From Aliivibrio sp. (GTDB lineage: Bacteria > Pseudomonadota > Gammaproteobacteria > Enterobacterales > Vibrionaceae), in the NCBI GenBank assembly GCA_016764915.1, contig JAESQY010000150.1, forward strand, positions 1 through 52,650: a stretch of DNA of 52,650 bases, in the 5' to 3' direction. Position 1 is the stretch's first letter. Each line of letters opens with the position of its first letter. The notes under the pieces are model-generated. The model saw only the letters and a program-made list of their open reading frames with translations. It had not been told where the DNA came from and ran no database searches. A program made the translations under genes and the position numbers. This document shows positions 1 to 7,936 of the stretch, piece after piece.

Positions 1-25
1 CATATTGATTAATTTCATCAATATG
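1..25. repeat. Inverted repeat at the window edge
   Basis: Two perfect 9-base arms, CATATTGAT and ATCAATATG, are separated by 7 bases. It is AT-rich and has no T-run, so it does not look like a rho-independent terminator; it could be an operator, or chance. The rest of 26-200 is non-coding and I see nothing else in it. In relatives the gene beyond Spot 42 is usually the GTPase gene engB/yihA, which would lie outside this window. Confidence 0.3.
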
Positions 26-201
26 TAACTTTCATCATGCAATAAAGCAATACATTTTAAATCTCTGTTTCATTAAACTCAAAGATTGACAGATTAACCA
101 CTCTTCAACTTTAACCATTATTCAGAATCACTTCAGAGCGAACTATTTATAATGATGGCTAATATCAATGAGTTAAAGTCTATTTATTTTATTTTCCCCA
201 T

Positions 202-307
202 AAAAAATGCCCTGATCAGAATCTGATCAGGGCGGCAATATAAGCCAAATCCAATAACGTGAAACAAAAGGTTTGAAAGATAGAACATCTTTACACTTGT
301 ACCCTAC
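202..307 (-). ncRNA. spf: Spot 42 small RNA (spf)
   Basis: Read on the minus strand, the sequence starts GTAGGGTAC and contains AAGATGTTCTATCTTTCA, a TTTCACGTTATTGGATTTGG block and a GC-rich terminator hairpin (arms CCCTGATCAG and CTGATCAGGG) followed by a T-run. These are the hallmarks of Spot 42 as known from E. coli and Vibrionaceae. The length (about 106 nt) matches the 109 nt of E. coli. It lies just downstream of polA on the same strand, its standard position. Known role: an Hfq-dependent sRNA repressed by CRP-cAMP that base-pairs with mRNAs of secondary carbon metabolism. The 5' end is placed by similarity. Confidence 0.93.
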
Positions 308-314
308 ATCACTA

Positions 315-343
315 AATGTACTCCAATAGAGAAAGGAATTAAA
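315..343 (-). promoter_or_regulatory. Putative spf promoter
   Basis: On the minus strand a TACATT -10 element (315-320) lies 7 bases before the predicted Spot 42 start at 307. The -35 region 17 bases further upstream (338-343, TTTAAT) is poor. Upstream at 351-366 is an AT-rich near-palindrome (TGTAA/TTACA halves), but its spacing is one base short of a normal CRP site, so CRP binding cannot be read from it. Confidence 0.4.
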
Positions 344-420
344 GAAAAATATGTAATTAATTTACATGAAATGAAAGTAAACCACATTTTTATTATGCGT
401 TTTTTGCCTTTATTTGAGAC

Positions 421-447
421 AAAAAAAAGCCAGCACGTGCGCTGGCT
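421..447 (-). terminator. Rho-independent terminator of polA
   Basis: On the minus strand a hairpin with arms AGCCAGC and GCTGGCT around a 6-base loop is followed by eight T. It lies about 30 bases after the polA stop and separates polA from the spf transcription unit. Confidence 0.85.
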
Positions 448-477
448 CTAACTTTTTCAGCTGAATCGACGGTGAAT

Positions 478-3252
478 CTAATGTGCTTGATCCCAATTGT
501 CACCACTGCCTGTTTCGGCGATTAACGGTACATTAATCGATGCTGCACTTTCCATTAATTGCTGTATTTTAGGTTCAATCTCTGCAAGTGCCGACTCTTC
601 AACTTCCAATACCAATTCATCATGAACTTGCATTAAGAGTCTAACTCGGCCGTCACCTTCAGTTTCAATCCATTGATCAACCAATAACATCGCTTTTTTA
701 ATAATATCGGCAGCGGTACCTTGCATTGGCGCATTAATCGCCGCACGCTCTGCCGCTTTGCGACGCATCCCATTGCTGGCTTTAATATCAGGAAGATACA
801 GACGTCGGCCAAACAGTGTCTCGACATACCCTTGCTCTGCCGCTTTTAGACGAGTCTCTGCCATATATTGTTGAACACCTGGGTAGCGTTCGAAATAGAG
901 ATCCATGTATTGCTGAGCTTCGTTACGGCCAATGCCAATCTGCTTAGCGAGCCCAAAAGCACTCATACCATAAATCAAACCAAAGTTGATCGCTTTAGCG
1001 CGACGACGTTGCTCAGTAGTGACTTCTGAGATATCAACACCCATCACTTCTGCAGCTGTTGCTGAGTGAATATCCTTACCTTGAGCAAAAGCATCCAAAA
1101 GCGCTTTATCTCCAGAGAGGTGGGCCATAATTCGTAATTCAATTTGAGAGTAATCGACCGCTAAAATTTTCCAACCATGCGGCGCAACAAATGCCTGACG
1201 AATCCTACGGCCTTGCTCATTTCTAACAGGGATATTCTGCAAATTAGGATCGGTTGAAGATAAACGTCCGGTCGCCGTCACAGCCTGATGATAAGAGGTA
1301 TGCACTCTTCCTGTTTCTGCGTTGATCATCTTAGGTAACTTATCAGTATAAGTAGACTTCAACTTAGCAAGCCCACGATGTTCAAGAATCAACTTAGGCA
1401 ACGGATAATCTAAAGCAAGCTCTTGCAACACCTCTTCATTGGTTGATGGCGCACCCGATGGGGTTTTCTTAATTACTGGTAAACCCATCTTTTCAAACAA
1501 AATGGCTTGCAGCTGTTTTGGCGAGCTTAAATTAAACTCTTGCTCTGCTACCTCAAAGGCCTCTTTTTGTAACTCATCTAAACGTTGTGAAATTTCAACT
1601 GACTGGGCAGAAAGCATCATGTCATCAATAAAAACACCCGTGCGCTCAATACGAGATAATACCGGCACTAAAGGCATCTCAATCTCTTCATAAACAGACC
1701 TAAGTTTCTCATCGGCCATGATCTTTTTATTTAGTGTGTGGTGCAGACGCAATGTCACATCGGCGTCTTCAGCAGCATATGGCCCGGCTTGTTCTAAATC
1801 GATCTGATTAAAAGTGAGCTGTTTTTTTCCTTTACCTGCAATATCTTCAAAGGTAATCGTTGAATGTTTGAGATAACGAAGCGCAAGACTGTCCATATCA
1901 TGGCGGCCTGCAACACTATTATAAACGTATGACTCGAGCATCGTATCAAACTTAATGCCCTGCATTTCTATGTTATAACGGGCTAATATACTGGCATCAA
2001 ATTTTAAATTTTGCCCCACCTTCGCTTTGCTAGAATCTTCAAGGTAAGGGGTCAATTGCTCAAGAACCCACTCCCGGCTTAACTGCTCAGGGGCATCAAG
2101 ATAATCATGTGCTACAGGGACATATGCTGCTTTTCCCTCTTCAACAGAAAATGATAATCCGATGAGGTTTGCAGTCATGTAGTCCAAACCGTCCGTTTCG
2201 GTATCAAACGCGGCAACATCCGCTGCATTCAATTTATCTAACCAAGCAGTGAACGTGGCTTGATCCAATACCGTCTCGTAACCACTACGATCAATCGTCA
2301 CAGCCTCAACAGGTTCAGCGGATTGTCTAGGTTGTGCATTCACTTCATCGGCGATAATTTTGCCATCACCACCATCAAGTAGCTCCGATAACCAACGCTT
2401 AAAGTTCAACTTACCAAACCATTGGATCAACTCATCGGTATTGGGCTCAGATTTTAATAACGCTTCAGGCCCAAGCTCTAGTTCAACGTCTAACTTAATC
2501 GTAGCTAACTCATACGAGAGCAGTGCACTCTCTTTATTATCAACCAGCTTAGTGGCCATATTCTTAGAGCCACGGAAACCCAATGGCGCAATATCGTCTA
2601 AATTTTCATATAAGGTATTAATGGAACCAATACCTTGCAGTAATGCTTTAGCCGTTTTATCACCAACACCAGGGACACCTGGAATGTTGTCTGATTTATC
2701 TCCCATTAAAGCGAGATAATCAATGATCAACTCTGGAGGTATACCGAATTTTTCAACCACACCTTCACGGTCCATCACCAAATTTGTCATGGTATTAATC
2801 AGCGTGACATTTTCGTCCACTAACTGCGCCATATCTTTATCACCAGTACTGATGAGAACCGGCATGCCGAGTTTAGAAGCTTGAGTGGATAAAGTACCAA
2901 TCACATCATCTGCTTCAACACCGGAGATCGATATCAGCGGCAACCCCATTGCTCTAATAATGTCATGCAGTGGTGCTATCTGACTACGAAGCTCATCAGG
3001 CATGGGCGGTCTATTGGCTTTATATTCTGGATACATATCATTTCGAAATGTTTTCCCTTTCGCATCAAATATCACTGCGATGCGTTCAGTTGACACTTGC
3101 TTTAATAAGCTTCGAAGCATGTTTATCACACCAAAAATCGCGCCAGTTGGCTCACCATCCCCATTAGTAAAATTGGGTGCAGCATGAAATGCACGGAACA
3201 GATAAGATGAACCATCGATTAAAATAAGAGGTTTTTCAGGTATGCTTGCCAT
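478..3252 (-). CDS. polA: DNA polymerase I
   Basis: PolA fills gaps and removes RNA primers in Okazaki fragment maturation and excision repair. The 924-aa product has all three domains. The N-terminal 5' nuclease shows [13 protein letters not shown] and [16 protein letters not shown]. The 3'-5' exonuclease keeps DTE (about residues 350-352) and YAAEDAD, so proofreading should be active. The polymerase has motif [10 protein letters not shown] (about 700), motif [15 protein letters not shown] and motif [10 protein letters not shown] (about 877). E. coli PolA has 928 residues. The frame is open 18 codons further upstream, but [14 protein letters not shown] matches the family N-terminus, so I start at 3252; the ribosome binding site is weak. 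It is a single-gene unit with its own terminator, next to spf as in other Vibrionaceae. Confidence 0.97.
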   Translation of the reverse strand: MASIPEKPLILIDGSSYLFRAFHAAPNFTNGDGEPTGAIFGVINMLRSLLKQVSTERIAVIFDAKGKTFRNDMYPEYKANRPPMPDELRSQIAPLHDIIRAMGLPLISISGVEADDVIGTLSTQASKLGMPVLISTGDKDMAQLVDENVTLINTMTNLVMDREGVVEKFGIPPELIIDYLALMGDKSDNIPGVPGVGDKTAKALLQGIGSINTLYENLDDIAPLGFRGSKNMATKLVDNKESALLSYELATIKLDVELELGPEALLKSEPNTDELIQWFGKLNFKRWLSELLDGGDGKIIADEVNAQPRQSAEPVEAVTIDRSGYETVLDQATFTAWLDKLNAADVAAFDTETDGLDYMTANLIGLSFSVEEGKAAYVPVAHDYLDAPEQLSREWVLEQLTPYLEDSSKAKVGQNLKFDASILARYNIEMQGIKFDTMLESYVYNSVAGRHDMDSLALRYLKHSTITFEDIAGKGKKQLTFNQIDLEQAGPYAAEDADVTLRLHHTLNKKIMADEKLRSVYEEIEMPLVPVLSRIERTGVFIDDMMLSAQSVEISQRLDELQKEAFEVAEQEFNLSSPKQLQAILFEKMGLPVIKKTPSGAPSTNEEVLQELALDYPLPKLILEHRGLAKLKSTYTDKLPKMINAETGRVHTSYHQAVTATGRLSSTDPNLQNIPVRNEQGRRIRQAFVAPHGWKILAVDYSQIELRIMAHLSGDKALLDAFAQGKDIHSATAAEVMGVDISEVTTEQRRRAKAINFGLIYGMSAFGLAKQIGIGRNEAQQYMDLYFERYPGVQQYMAETRLKAAEQGYVETLFGRRLYLPDIKASNGMRRKAAERAAINAPMQGTAADIIKKAMLLVDQWIETEGDGRVRLLMQVHDELVLEVEESALAEIEPKIQQLMESAASINVPLIAETGSGDNWDQAH

Positions 3253-3364
3253 TGTCTTTTTGTATCCAAAAAAAAGAGATGAGTAAGGATGCCACGCAAA
3301 GCGCATTCTGTTAACTGATATTCACAATCTTGAACCATCAATTGCACTTTTTTACAAGAAAAAT

Positions 3365-3515
3365 TGTGGATAAGTCTGTTTGTAACTTTTAAATGCTCAT
3401 TTTATCGCACCGATATCTATTTAACAATCGAATAATAAAACTATAATAATCAATTAATTACATAATTAAAATACGATCATAACAAGATCCTAATATGATC
3501 GATCTCTGTGGAAAA
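3365..3515. promoter_or_regulatory. DnaA-box-like sites with a GATC cluster in the polA-ribB intergenic region
   Basis: The divergent polA-ribB gap holds a perfect DnaA-box sequence (TTATCCACA on the minus strand, 3365-3373) and an 8-of-9 variant in the same orientation (TTTTCCACA, 3507-3515). Between them is a very AT-rich stretch (3420-3475) and four GATC Dam/SeqA sites within 30 bases (starting 3475, 3486, 3497 and 3501). I see the sites; binding by DnaA or SeqA is inference. The promoters of polA and ribB must lie in or near this stretch, but several AT-rich -10-like sequences make it impossible to pick one. Confidence 0.35.
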
Positions 3516-3599
3516 CAATTGTCATTAAGACGTTTTCACTGCCACAATTTTAGAGTTTCATGTTGAATTCAGCACAATATTTCATTATTCTTACTGCGA

Positions 3600-3772
3600 A
3601 TTCTCAGGGCGGGGTGAAACTCCCCACCGGCGGTAGTCTTATATCTGCATTTATGGACAATAAGGGAGCCCGCGAGCGCTTTATTCAACCTATTCTTAGA
3701 GGTTAAATAAAGGTCAGCAGATCTGGTTAAATTCCAGAGCCGACGGTTATAGTCCGGATGGAAGAGGATAAA
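3600..3772 (+). promoter_or_regulatory. FMN riboswitch (RFN element)
   Basis: The conserved RFN blocks appear in order: TCAGGGCGGGGTGAAA, CCCCACCGGCGGTA, GAGCCCGCGAGCG, GGTCAGCAGATCTGG, TTCCAGAGCCGACGGT and AGTCCGGATGGAAGAGGA. Known role: binding FMN lowers expression of the riboflavin gene downstream, here ribB. About 90 bases separate the aptamer from the ribB start. They include GCCCTGATTCTGGTC after a run of A, a segment also seen in the E. coli ribB leader and probably part of the expression platform. Confidence 0.97.
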
Positions 3773-3865
3773 TTTAATGCAAACCGTCATTTGAAGGTAT
3801 TTGTGAGTTTCCCTTATCTAAAAAAAGCCCTGATTCTGGTCGAAATTTAATTTTGGAGTTATACC

Positions 3866-4504
3866 ATGAATCAGTCTTTATTGGCCTCTTTTGGCACACC
3901 AATTCAACGCGTTGAAGCAGCGCTTACTGCGCTTAAAAAAGGTAATGGCGTCCTCGTTCTTGATGATGAAAATCGTGAGAATGAAGGGGATATTATCTAT
4001 TCTGCTGAACACCTAACCACTGAACAGATGGCTCTTATGATTCGAGAGTGTTCTGGTATTGTGTGTGTGTGTTTACCTGAAGAGCGCGTAAATCAGCTTG
4101 AACTACCAATGATGGTAGAAAACAATACCAGCGCCAATCAAACAGGTTTCACGGTCACGATTGAAGCTGCGAATGGTGTCACGACAGGCGTTTCTGCGGC
4201 AGATCGAGTAACAACAGTAAAAGCCGCTACCGCTGATAACGCTCAACCAAGCGATCTATCACGTCCAGGCCATGTATTTCCATTAAAAGCACACAAAGAT
4301 GGTGTTCTTGGTCGTCAAGGTCATACTGAAGCGACCATTGACCTGATGAAACTGGCGGGTCTAAAACCTTATGGTGTCCTTTGTGAGCTATCTAATCCAG
4401 ATGGCAGTATGGCTCGCTTGCCTGAGGTGGTTACCTTTGGTAAAAAACATGACATGCCAGTGCTGACCATTGAAGATATGATTGCCTACATTAAAAACGC
4501 TTAA
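3866..4504 (+). CDS. ribB: 3,4-dihydroxy-2-butanone 4-phosphate synthase
   Basis: RibB converts ribulose 5-phosphate to 3,4-dihydroxy-2-butanone 4-phosphate and formate, supplying the four-carbon unit of riboflavin. The 212-aa protein is the stand-alone enzyme (E. coli 217 aa), with no GTP cyclohydrolase II domain. It shows the acidic metal/substrate loop [11 protein letters not shown] near residue 33, RECSGIVCV, and the C-terminal block [11 protein letters not shown]...GRQGHTEA. The ATG follows GGAG by about 8 bases. The FMN riboswitch just upstream makes feedback control by flavin very likely. Downstream it converges with the RyhB gene, and the RyhB terminator hairpin lies 24 bases past the ribB stop. 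Confidence 0.97.
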   Translation: MNQSLLASFGTPIQRVEAALTALKKGNGVLVLDDENRENEGDIIYSAEHLTTEQMALMIRECSGIVCVCLPEERVNQLELPMMVENNTSANQTGFTVTIEAANGVTTGVSAADRVTTVKAATADNAQPSDLSRPGHVFPLKAHKDGVLGRQGHTEATIDLMKLAGLKPYGVLCELSNPDGSMARLPEVVTFGKKHDMPVLTIEDMIAYIKNA

Positions 4505-4518
4505 TCTCATTTTTCAGA

Positions 4519-4688
4519 TAAAAAAAAGCGACATCTTAATAAGATGTCGCCCAGCAAAATGATACAAAGTGATTAATTATACTAATCACTTTGCTAGTAG
4601 CTGATTACACTGGAAGCAATGTGAGCAATGTCGTGTCTAAAACAAACAAGCGCAAGTAAATAGGTTACTGCTCTGTTTCCCGAAGACA
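4519..4688 (-). ncRNA. ryhB: RyhB iron-responsive small RNA
   Basis: On the minus strand, 4635-4609 reads as the conserved RyhB core CACGACATTGCTCACATTGC followed by TTCCAGT, the part that pairs with target mRNAs in E. coli. Downstream are a long inverted repeat (CAAAGTGATTA arms, 4565-4593) and a terminator hairpin. A promoter overlapped by a Fur box places the start near 4688, giving about 170 nt. This is longer than the 90 nt E. coli RNA, as is known for Vibrio RyhB. Known role: made when iron is scarce, it down-regulates iron-using proteins through Hfq. The 5' end is estimated from the -10 element. Confidence 0.92.
4520..4550 (-). terminator. RyhB terminator
   Basis: Arms GCGACATCTT and AAGATGTCGC enclose a 3-base loop; on the minus strand the hairpin is followed by eight T. 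On the plus strand no T-run follows, so it is primarily the end of ryhB, though it may also slow transcription leaving ribB. Confidence 0.88.
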
Positions 4689-4692
4689 AGTT

Positions 4693-4721
4693 AATAATAA
4701 CCATTCTCATTTAAATTGCAA
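4693..4721 (-). promoter_or_regulatory. ryhB promoter overlapped by a Fur box
   Basis: On the minus strand a -35 TTGCAA (4716-4721) and a -10 TATTAT (4694-4699) have a 16-base spacer. The 19 bases at 4693-4711 (AATGAGAATGGTTATTATT) match about 16 of 19 positions of the Fur consensus and cover the spacer and the -10 element. Fe-Fur bound here would block polymerase, which fits iron-repressed RyhB. Confidence 0.75.
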
Positions 4722-4763
4722 CATCTAAATGATATATATTCTCAATTAGTCGATTGAGAGCAG

Positions 4764-4799
4764 AAAAAAACCAATAACGCTTTCACCTTATTGGTTTTT
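4764..4799 (-). terminator. Terminator of yhhQ
   Basis: Arms ACCAATAA and TTATTGGT enclose a 10-base loop, with an A-run on the left and a T-run on the right, so it could work in both directions. It lies 18 bases beyond the yhhQ stop. Confidence 0.75.
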
Positions 4800-4817
4800 C
4801 TTTCTATTATTTTTTTG

Positions 4818-5489
4818 TTAAATTTTCAACTCTTTGGTAAAACCATTCTCGTTGACCACAGTCAATTTAGTCACTAAATAATTCAGCAATACTCCGTAGA
4901 TCGGAACAAACAGTCCTAAGCTAATAATCAATTTAAAGCTGTAATCCACTAGCGCTATCTCTGTCCAATTAGCCGCCATAAACGGATCTGAACTTTGATA
5001 GAATGCAATCGCAAAAAAGACAAATGTATCCAAGGCATTACCAATCAATGTAGAACAAGTTGGAGCTACCCACCATTTTTTAGTTTGACGTAAGCGATTA
5101 AAGACATGCACATCCAAAATTTGACCAAGTAGGTAAGCCATAAAACTCGCCACCGCAATTCTTGCCACAAACATGTTAAATTCAGTGAGATGAGAAAGCC
5201 CCTGATACAGCCCTTCAAAAAAGATAACAGAAAGTAGATAAGAGACTAAAAGCGCAGGCAACATAACAAAGAAAATGATCTTTCTTGCCATAGCTGCACC
5301 ATAGATTCTTACGGTTAAGTCTGTTGCTAAAAAGATAAACGGGAAGGTAAACGCACCCCAAGTGGTATGGAGGCCGAAAACGGTGAAGGGTATTTGAACT
5401 AAATAGTTACTGGATGCAATGATGATCAGATGAAATGATACTAACAGAAGTAGTGCTTTTTGCTTTTGTTCAGGTGTAAACGTACTCAT
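4818..5489 (-). CDS. yhhQ: Queuosine precursor transporter (YhhQ/VUT family)
   Basis: This 223-aa integral membrane protein belongs to the YhhQ (DUF165, COG1738) family, whose E. coli member imports the queuosine precursors preQ0/preQ1. The sequence shows about six hydrophobic segments beginning at residue 13 (ALLLLVSFHLIIIASSNYLV) and the family features FPFIFLATDLTVRIYG near residue 50 and GNALDTFVFFAIAFY near residue 150. The ATG at 5489 has AAGG seven bases upstream. That AAGG lies within a preQ1-I-like fold, which matches the substrate. The gene has its own promoter candidate and terminator. Confidence 0.92.
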   Translation of the reverse strand: MSTFTPEQKQKALLLLVSFHLIIIASSNYLVQIPFTVFGLHTTWGAFTFPFIFLATDLTVRIYGAAMARKIIFFVMLPALLVSYLLSVIFFEGLYQGLSHLTEFNMFVARIAVASFMAYLLGQILDVHVFNRLRQTKKWWVAPTCSTLIGNALDTFVFFAIAFYQSSDPFMAANWTEIALVDYSFKLIISLGLFVPIYGVLLNYLVTKLTVVNENGFTKELKI

Positions 5490-5496
5490 AACAGTA

Positions 5497-5527
5497 CCTT
5501 TTTGTCATTGGGGGCGAGGGAACCCAA
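5497..5527 (-). promoter_or_regulatory. Candidate preQ1-I riboswitch on the yhhQ ribosome binding site
   Basis: The minus strand shows a stem TTGGG/CCCAA around a pyrimidine-rich loop that begins TTCCCT. The stem is followed by an A-rich tail (TGACAAAAAGG) that ends in the Shine-Dalgarno AAGG. This is the layout of preQ1-I aptamers: a 5-bp P1, a loop whose CCT can pair with the tail AGG to form an H-type pseudoknot, an A-rich L3, and the SD in the pseudoknot. The C just before the 3' P1 strand, where preQ1 is read, is present. The A residues usual in the loop before it are replaced by C/G. The gene controlled imports the ligand's pathway precursor, which supports the call. It is a motif match by eye. 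Confidence 0.5.
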
Positions 5528-5576
5528 ATAATTAATCGTAGCTGATTTTTTCGGTACCAGCTACATGAGGTTGGCG

Positions 5577-5604
5577 ATTATACAGAAACCGTTTTGTTGC
5601 GCAA
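5577..5604 (-). promoter_or_regulatory. Putative yhhQ promoter
   Basis: On the minus strand a perfect -10 TATAAT (5577-5582) lies 16 bases after TTGCGC (5599-5604). The start near 5570 would give an 80-base leader holding a 7-bp hairpin (arms GTAGCTG and CAGCTAC, 5538-5564) and then the preQ1-like motif. Confidence 0.5.
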
Positions 5605-5648
5605 CCGAGCATTTGATTAAATTTAACGCAATCGTTTGGCTCAATATG

Positions 5649-5951
5649 CTACTGGCTTTGTAATAGTTTAGCGATGAATTCCATCTCTTCTCGACTCTCA
5701 TTTTTTCCTAAACTTTCAATCCAAATCGATCCTGAATAGTGCTCCGCTTTCACAATGAGTTGGCACCCTTCAAAATCAATATTCCAGCTATGAAGATCAG
5801 CGTCCACCTGCTTATCTATAGCGGTTGCACTCAGCATCGTTAGCAACTGCTCACCAACTTGCGGAAAAGAGTCAAAATTAAAGTCAGGTGCCGTTAAAAT
5901 AATACGGTTACTTTCAATAATATATTCATGCAGACCAAGTTTTTTCATCAC
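5649..5951 (-). CDS. DUF3630-like small protein downstream of recQ
   Basis: This 100-aa soluble protein starts 4 bases after the recQ stop, so it is co-transcribed with recQ. It has no signal peptide or membrane segment and no catalytic motif that I can see. The sequence (MMKKLGLHEYIIESNRIIL... ending EFIAKLLQSQ) resembles the DUF3630 family found next to recQ in Vibrionaceae, by recall rather than search. A conserved tie to recQ would suggest a helper role in DNA repair, but nothing in the sequence shows a function. The frame is intact even though recQ upstream is frameshifted. Confidence 0.7.
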   Translation of the reverse strand: MMKKLGLHEYIIESNRIILTAPDFNFDSFPQVGEQLLTMLSATAIDKQVDADLHSWNIDFEGCQLIVKAEHYSGSIWIESLGKNESREEMEFIAKLLQSQ

Positions 5952-5955
5952 AATC

Positions 5956-7790
5956 TTATAGCGTCCCTGTTAGATGCTCTTGGATCAGATCCAAAAAGGG
6001 ATCTGCGTACTTTTCCAATTTCACTTGCCCTACGCCACTCACGGCTAACATCTCACCGTATGAGGTTGGTAAAATATCCGCCATATCGATTAATGTTGCA
6101 TCGTTAAACACCACATATGGAGGGATATCACTCTTATCGGCAATGGTTTTTCTGAGCTTTCTTAGCTTAGCAAACAGTTTTTTATCATAGTTACGATTAG
6201 ACAACCGATCTGATTTTGACTCTCTGGCCGTAATACCTAAACGTGGCACAGCAAGCTCTAATGGCACTTCACCACGTAACACAGGTCTGGCTTCTTCTGT
6301 TAACTGCAGTGTTGAGCTGCGAACAATATTTTGATTCAGAAAGCCACTGTGAATCAATTGTCGAATGATACTGACCCAATATTCATGACTCTGCTCTTTT
6401 CCAATTCCGTAGGTAGAAATTTTATCGTGGCCGTTTTCTCGTACTCGGATATTTTTCATTCCACGTAACACTTCCACCACATATCCAATACCAAAACTCT
6501 GCTTCACTCGATAGACACAAGACAGCGCTTTTTGTGCCGCTTGAGTGCCATCAAAGCGTTTCGGCGGATCCAAGCAGATATCGCAGTTACCACATGGCTT
6601 CTTACGATATTCACCAAAATAGTTCAGCAGTACTTGTCGGCGACAAGTTTGCGCCTCTGCAAAAGCGCTCATCGCGCTCAACTTGTGCTCTTCTACCTTT
6701 TTTTGAGGCCCTTCATTTTTTTCATCTACCATACGTCGTAACCAAGCTATGTCTGCAGGATCATAGAGCATCATCGCTTCTGCTGGCAGTCCATCTCGCC
6801 CTGCTCTCCCCGTCTCTTGGTAATAGGATTCAATATTTCTTGGAATATCAAAATGCATAACAAAACGCACATTGGGTTTATTAATGCCCATACCAAAAGC
6901 AACGGTTGCAACCACTATCTGAATATCATCTCTTTGAAAGGCATCTTGCACATAAGCGCGTTCATCATGATCCAGCCCTGCATGATAAGAAGCCGCTTTA
7001 ATGTGGTTATTGCACAGCTTTTCGGTCACCATCTCTACTTTTTTGCGACTTCCACAATAGATGATTCCACACTGCCCTCGCTGACCTTCTAGGAACTTCA
7101 CCACTTGCGTGACGGGTTTATGTTTCTCAATCAAGGTATAGCGAATATTGGGTCGATCGAAACTGCCCAAATAGGTGTGTGGTTCATTGAGTGACAATCT
7201 TGATAAAATGTCTTTTTGAGTCGCATCATCTGCAGTGGCGGTTAAAGCCATGACTGGAACATGAGGAAAGCGCTGCTTTAATTGACCTAGCGATGCATAT
7301 TCGGGTCTAAAATCATGTCCCCATTGTGAGATACAGTGTGCTTCGTCTACTGCAATCATACTGAGGTTTACCCCATGCAGACGCTCACTGAAATCCCCCA
7401 TCATCACCCTTTCTGGCGATACGTATATCAGCTTTAAGCCACCAGCATGCATACGATTTAGAATAGTAATCTGTTGATCGCGAGTTTGAGTTGAATTTAG
7501 ACACTCTGCGGCAACGCCATCGGCTTTCAATTGGTCCACTTGATCTTTCATTAACGAGATAAGTGGTGAAATAACCAGGGTCAACCCATCGAATACTAAA
7601 GCGGGTATCTGATAACAGAGTGATTTCCCCCCCCCGTGGGCATAATAACTAGGCTATCTTTGCCCTCTATTGCCGCGGTCACCACCTCTTCTTGACCAAT
7701 TCTAAACTGCTGATAGCCAAACACATCTTGCAGTATTTGTTGACTACTAGATAGTGACTTTACGGACTCTTCAGCACTGCTCAATGACAT
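5956..7790 (-). pseudogene. recQ: ATP-dependent DNA helicase RecQ, frameshifted in the Walker A codons
   Basis: Two reading frames together give a full RecQ of about 611 aa (E. coli 609). The first (start ATG 7790) runs MSLSSAEESVKS... to VIMPTGGG and then goes out of frame. The second continues with [20 protein letters not shown] and the DEAH box [26 protein letters not shown], a zinc-binding region ([17 protein letters not shown]) and a C-terminal HRDC domain. The break is at nine C on the plus strand (7627-7635): one extra base would restore MPTGGGKS, so a single G is missing from ten. Every other motif is intact, so the lesion is either recent, a slippage variant, or a sequencing error. 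RecQ acts in recombination repair and stalled fork processing. Confidence 0.9.
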
Positions 7791-7936
7791 AGATTAGCTC
7801 AATTTCTCAAAGGGCCGCTATTTTAACTGCCTTATGCCTAACCGCCAAGTTAATGCTTTAAATAACTTTGAGTGCCTCGAAAGTATCTCTATACTGCATG
7901 CAACTCACTCTATCGATTTTATAAGTAGCAACAAAA

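Noticed and set aside
257..265. ACGTGAAAC inside Spot 42, looking like half a parS
   Set aside because: Only one half-site is present; the sequence is the conserved TTTCACGTTATTGG block of Spot 42.
351..366. TGTAA/TTACA near-palindrome upstream of spf as a CRP site
   Set aside because: The spacing is one base shorter than a CRP site and the TGTGA/TCACA cores do not match.
2360..2719. 119-aa open frame on the plus strand inside polA
   Set aside because: It is antisense to a strongly conserved coding sequence, with no similarity or start signal of its own.
3569..3790. 73-aa minus-strand open frame across the FMN riboswitch
   Set aside because: It is the antisense of a structured aptamer and has no features of a protein.
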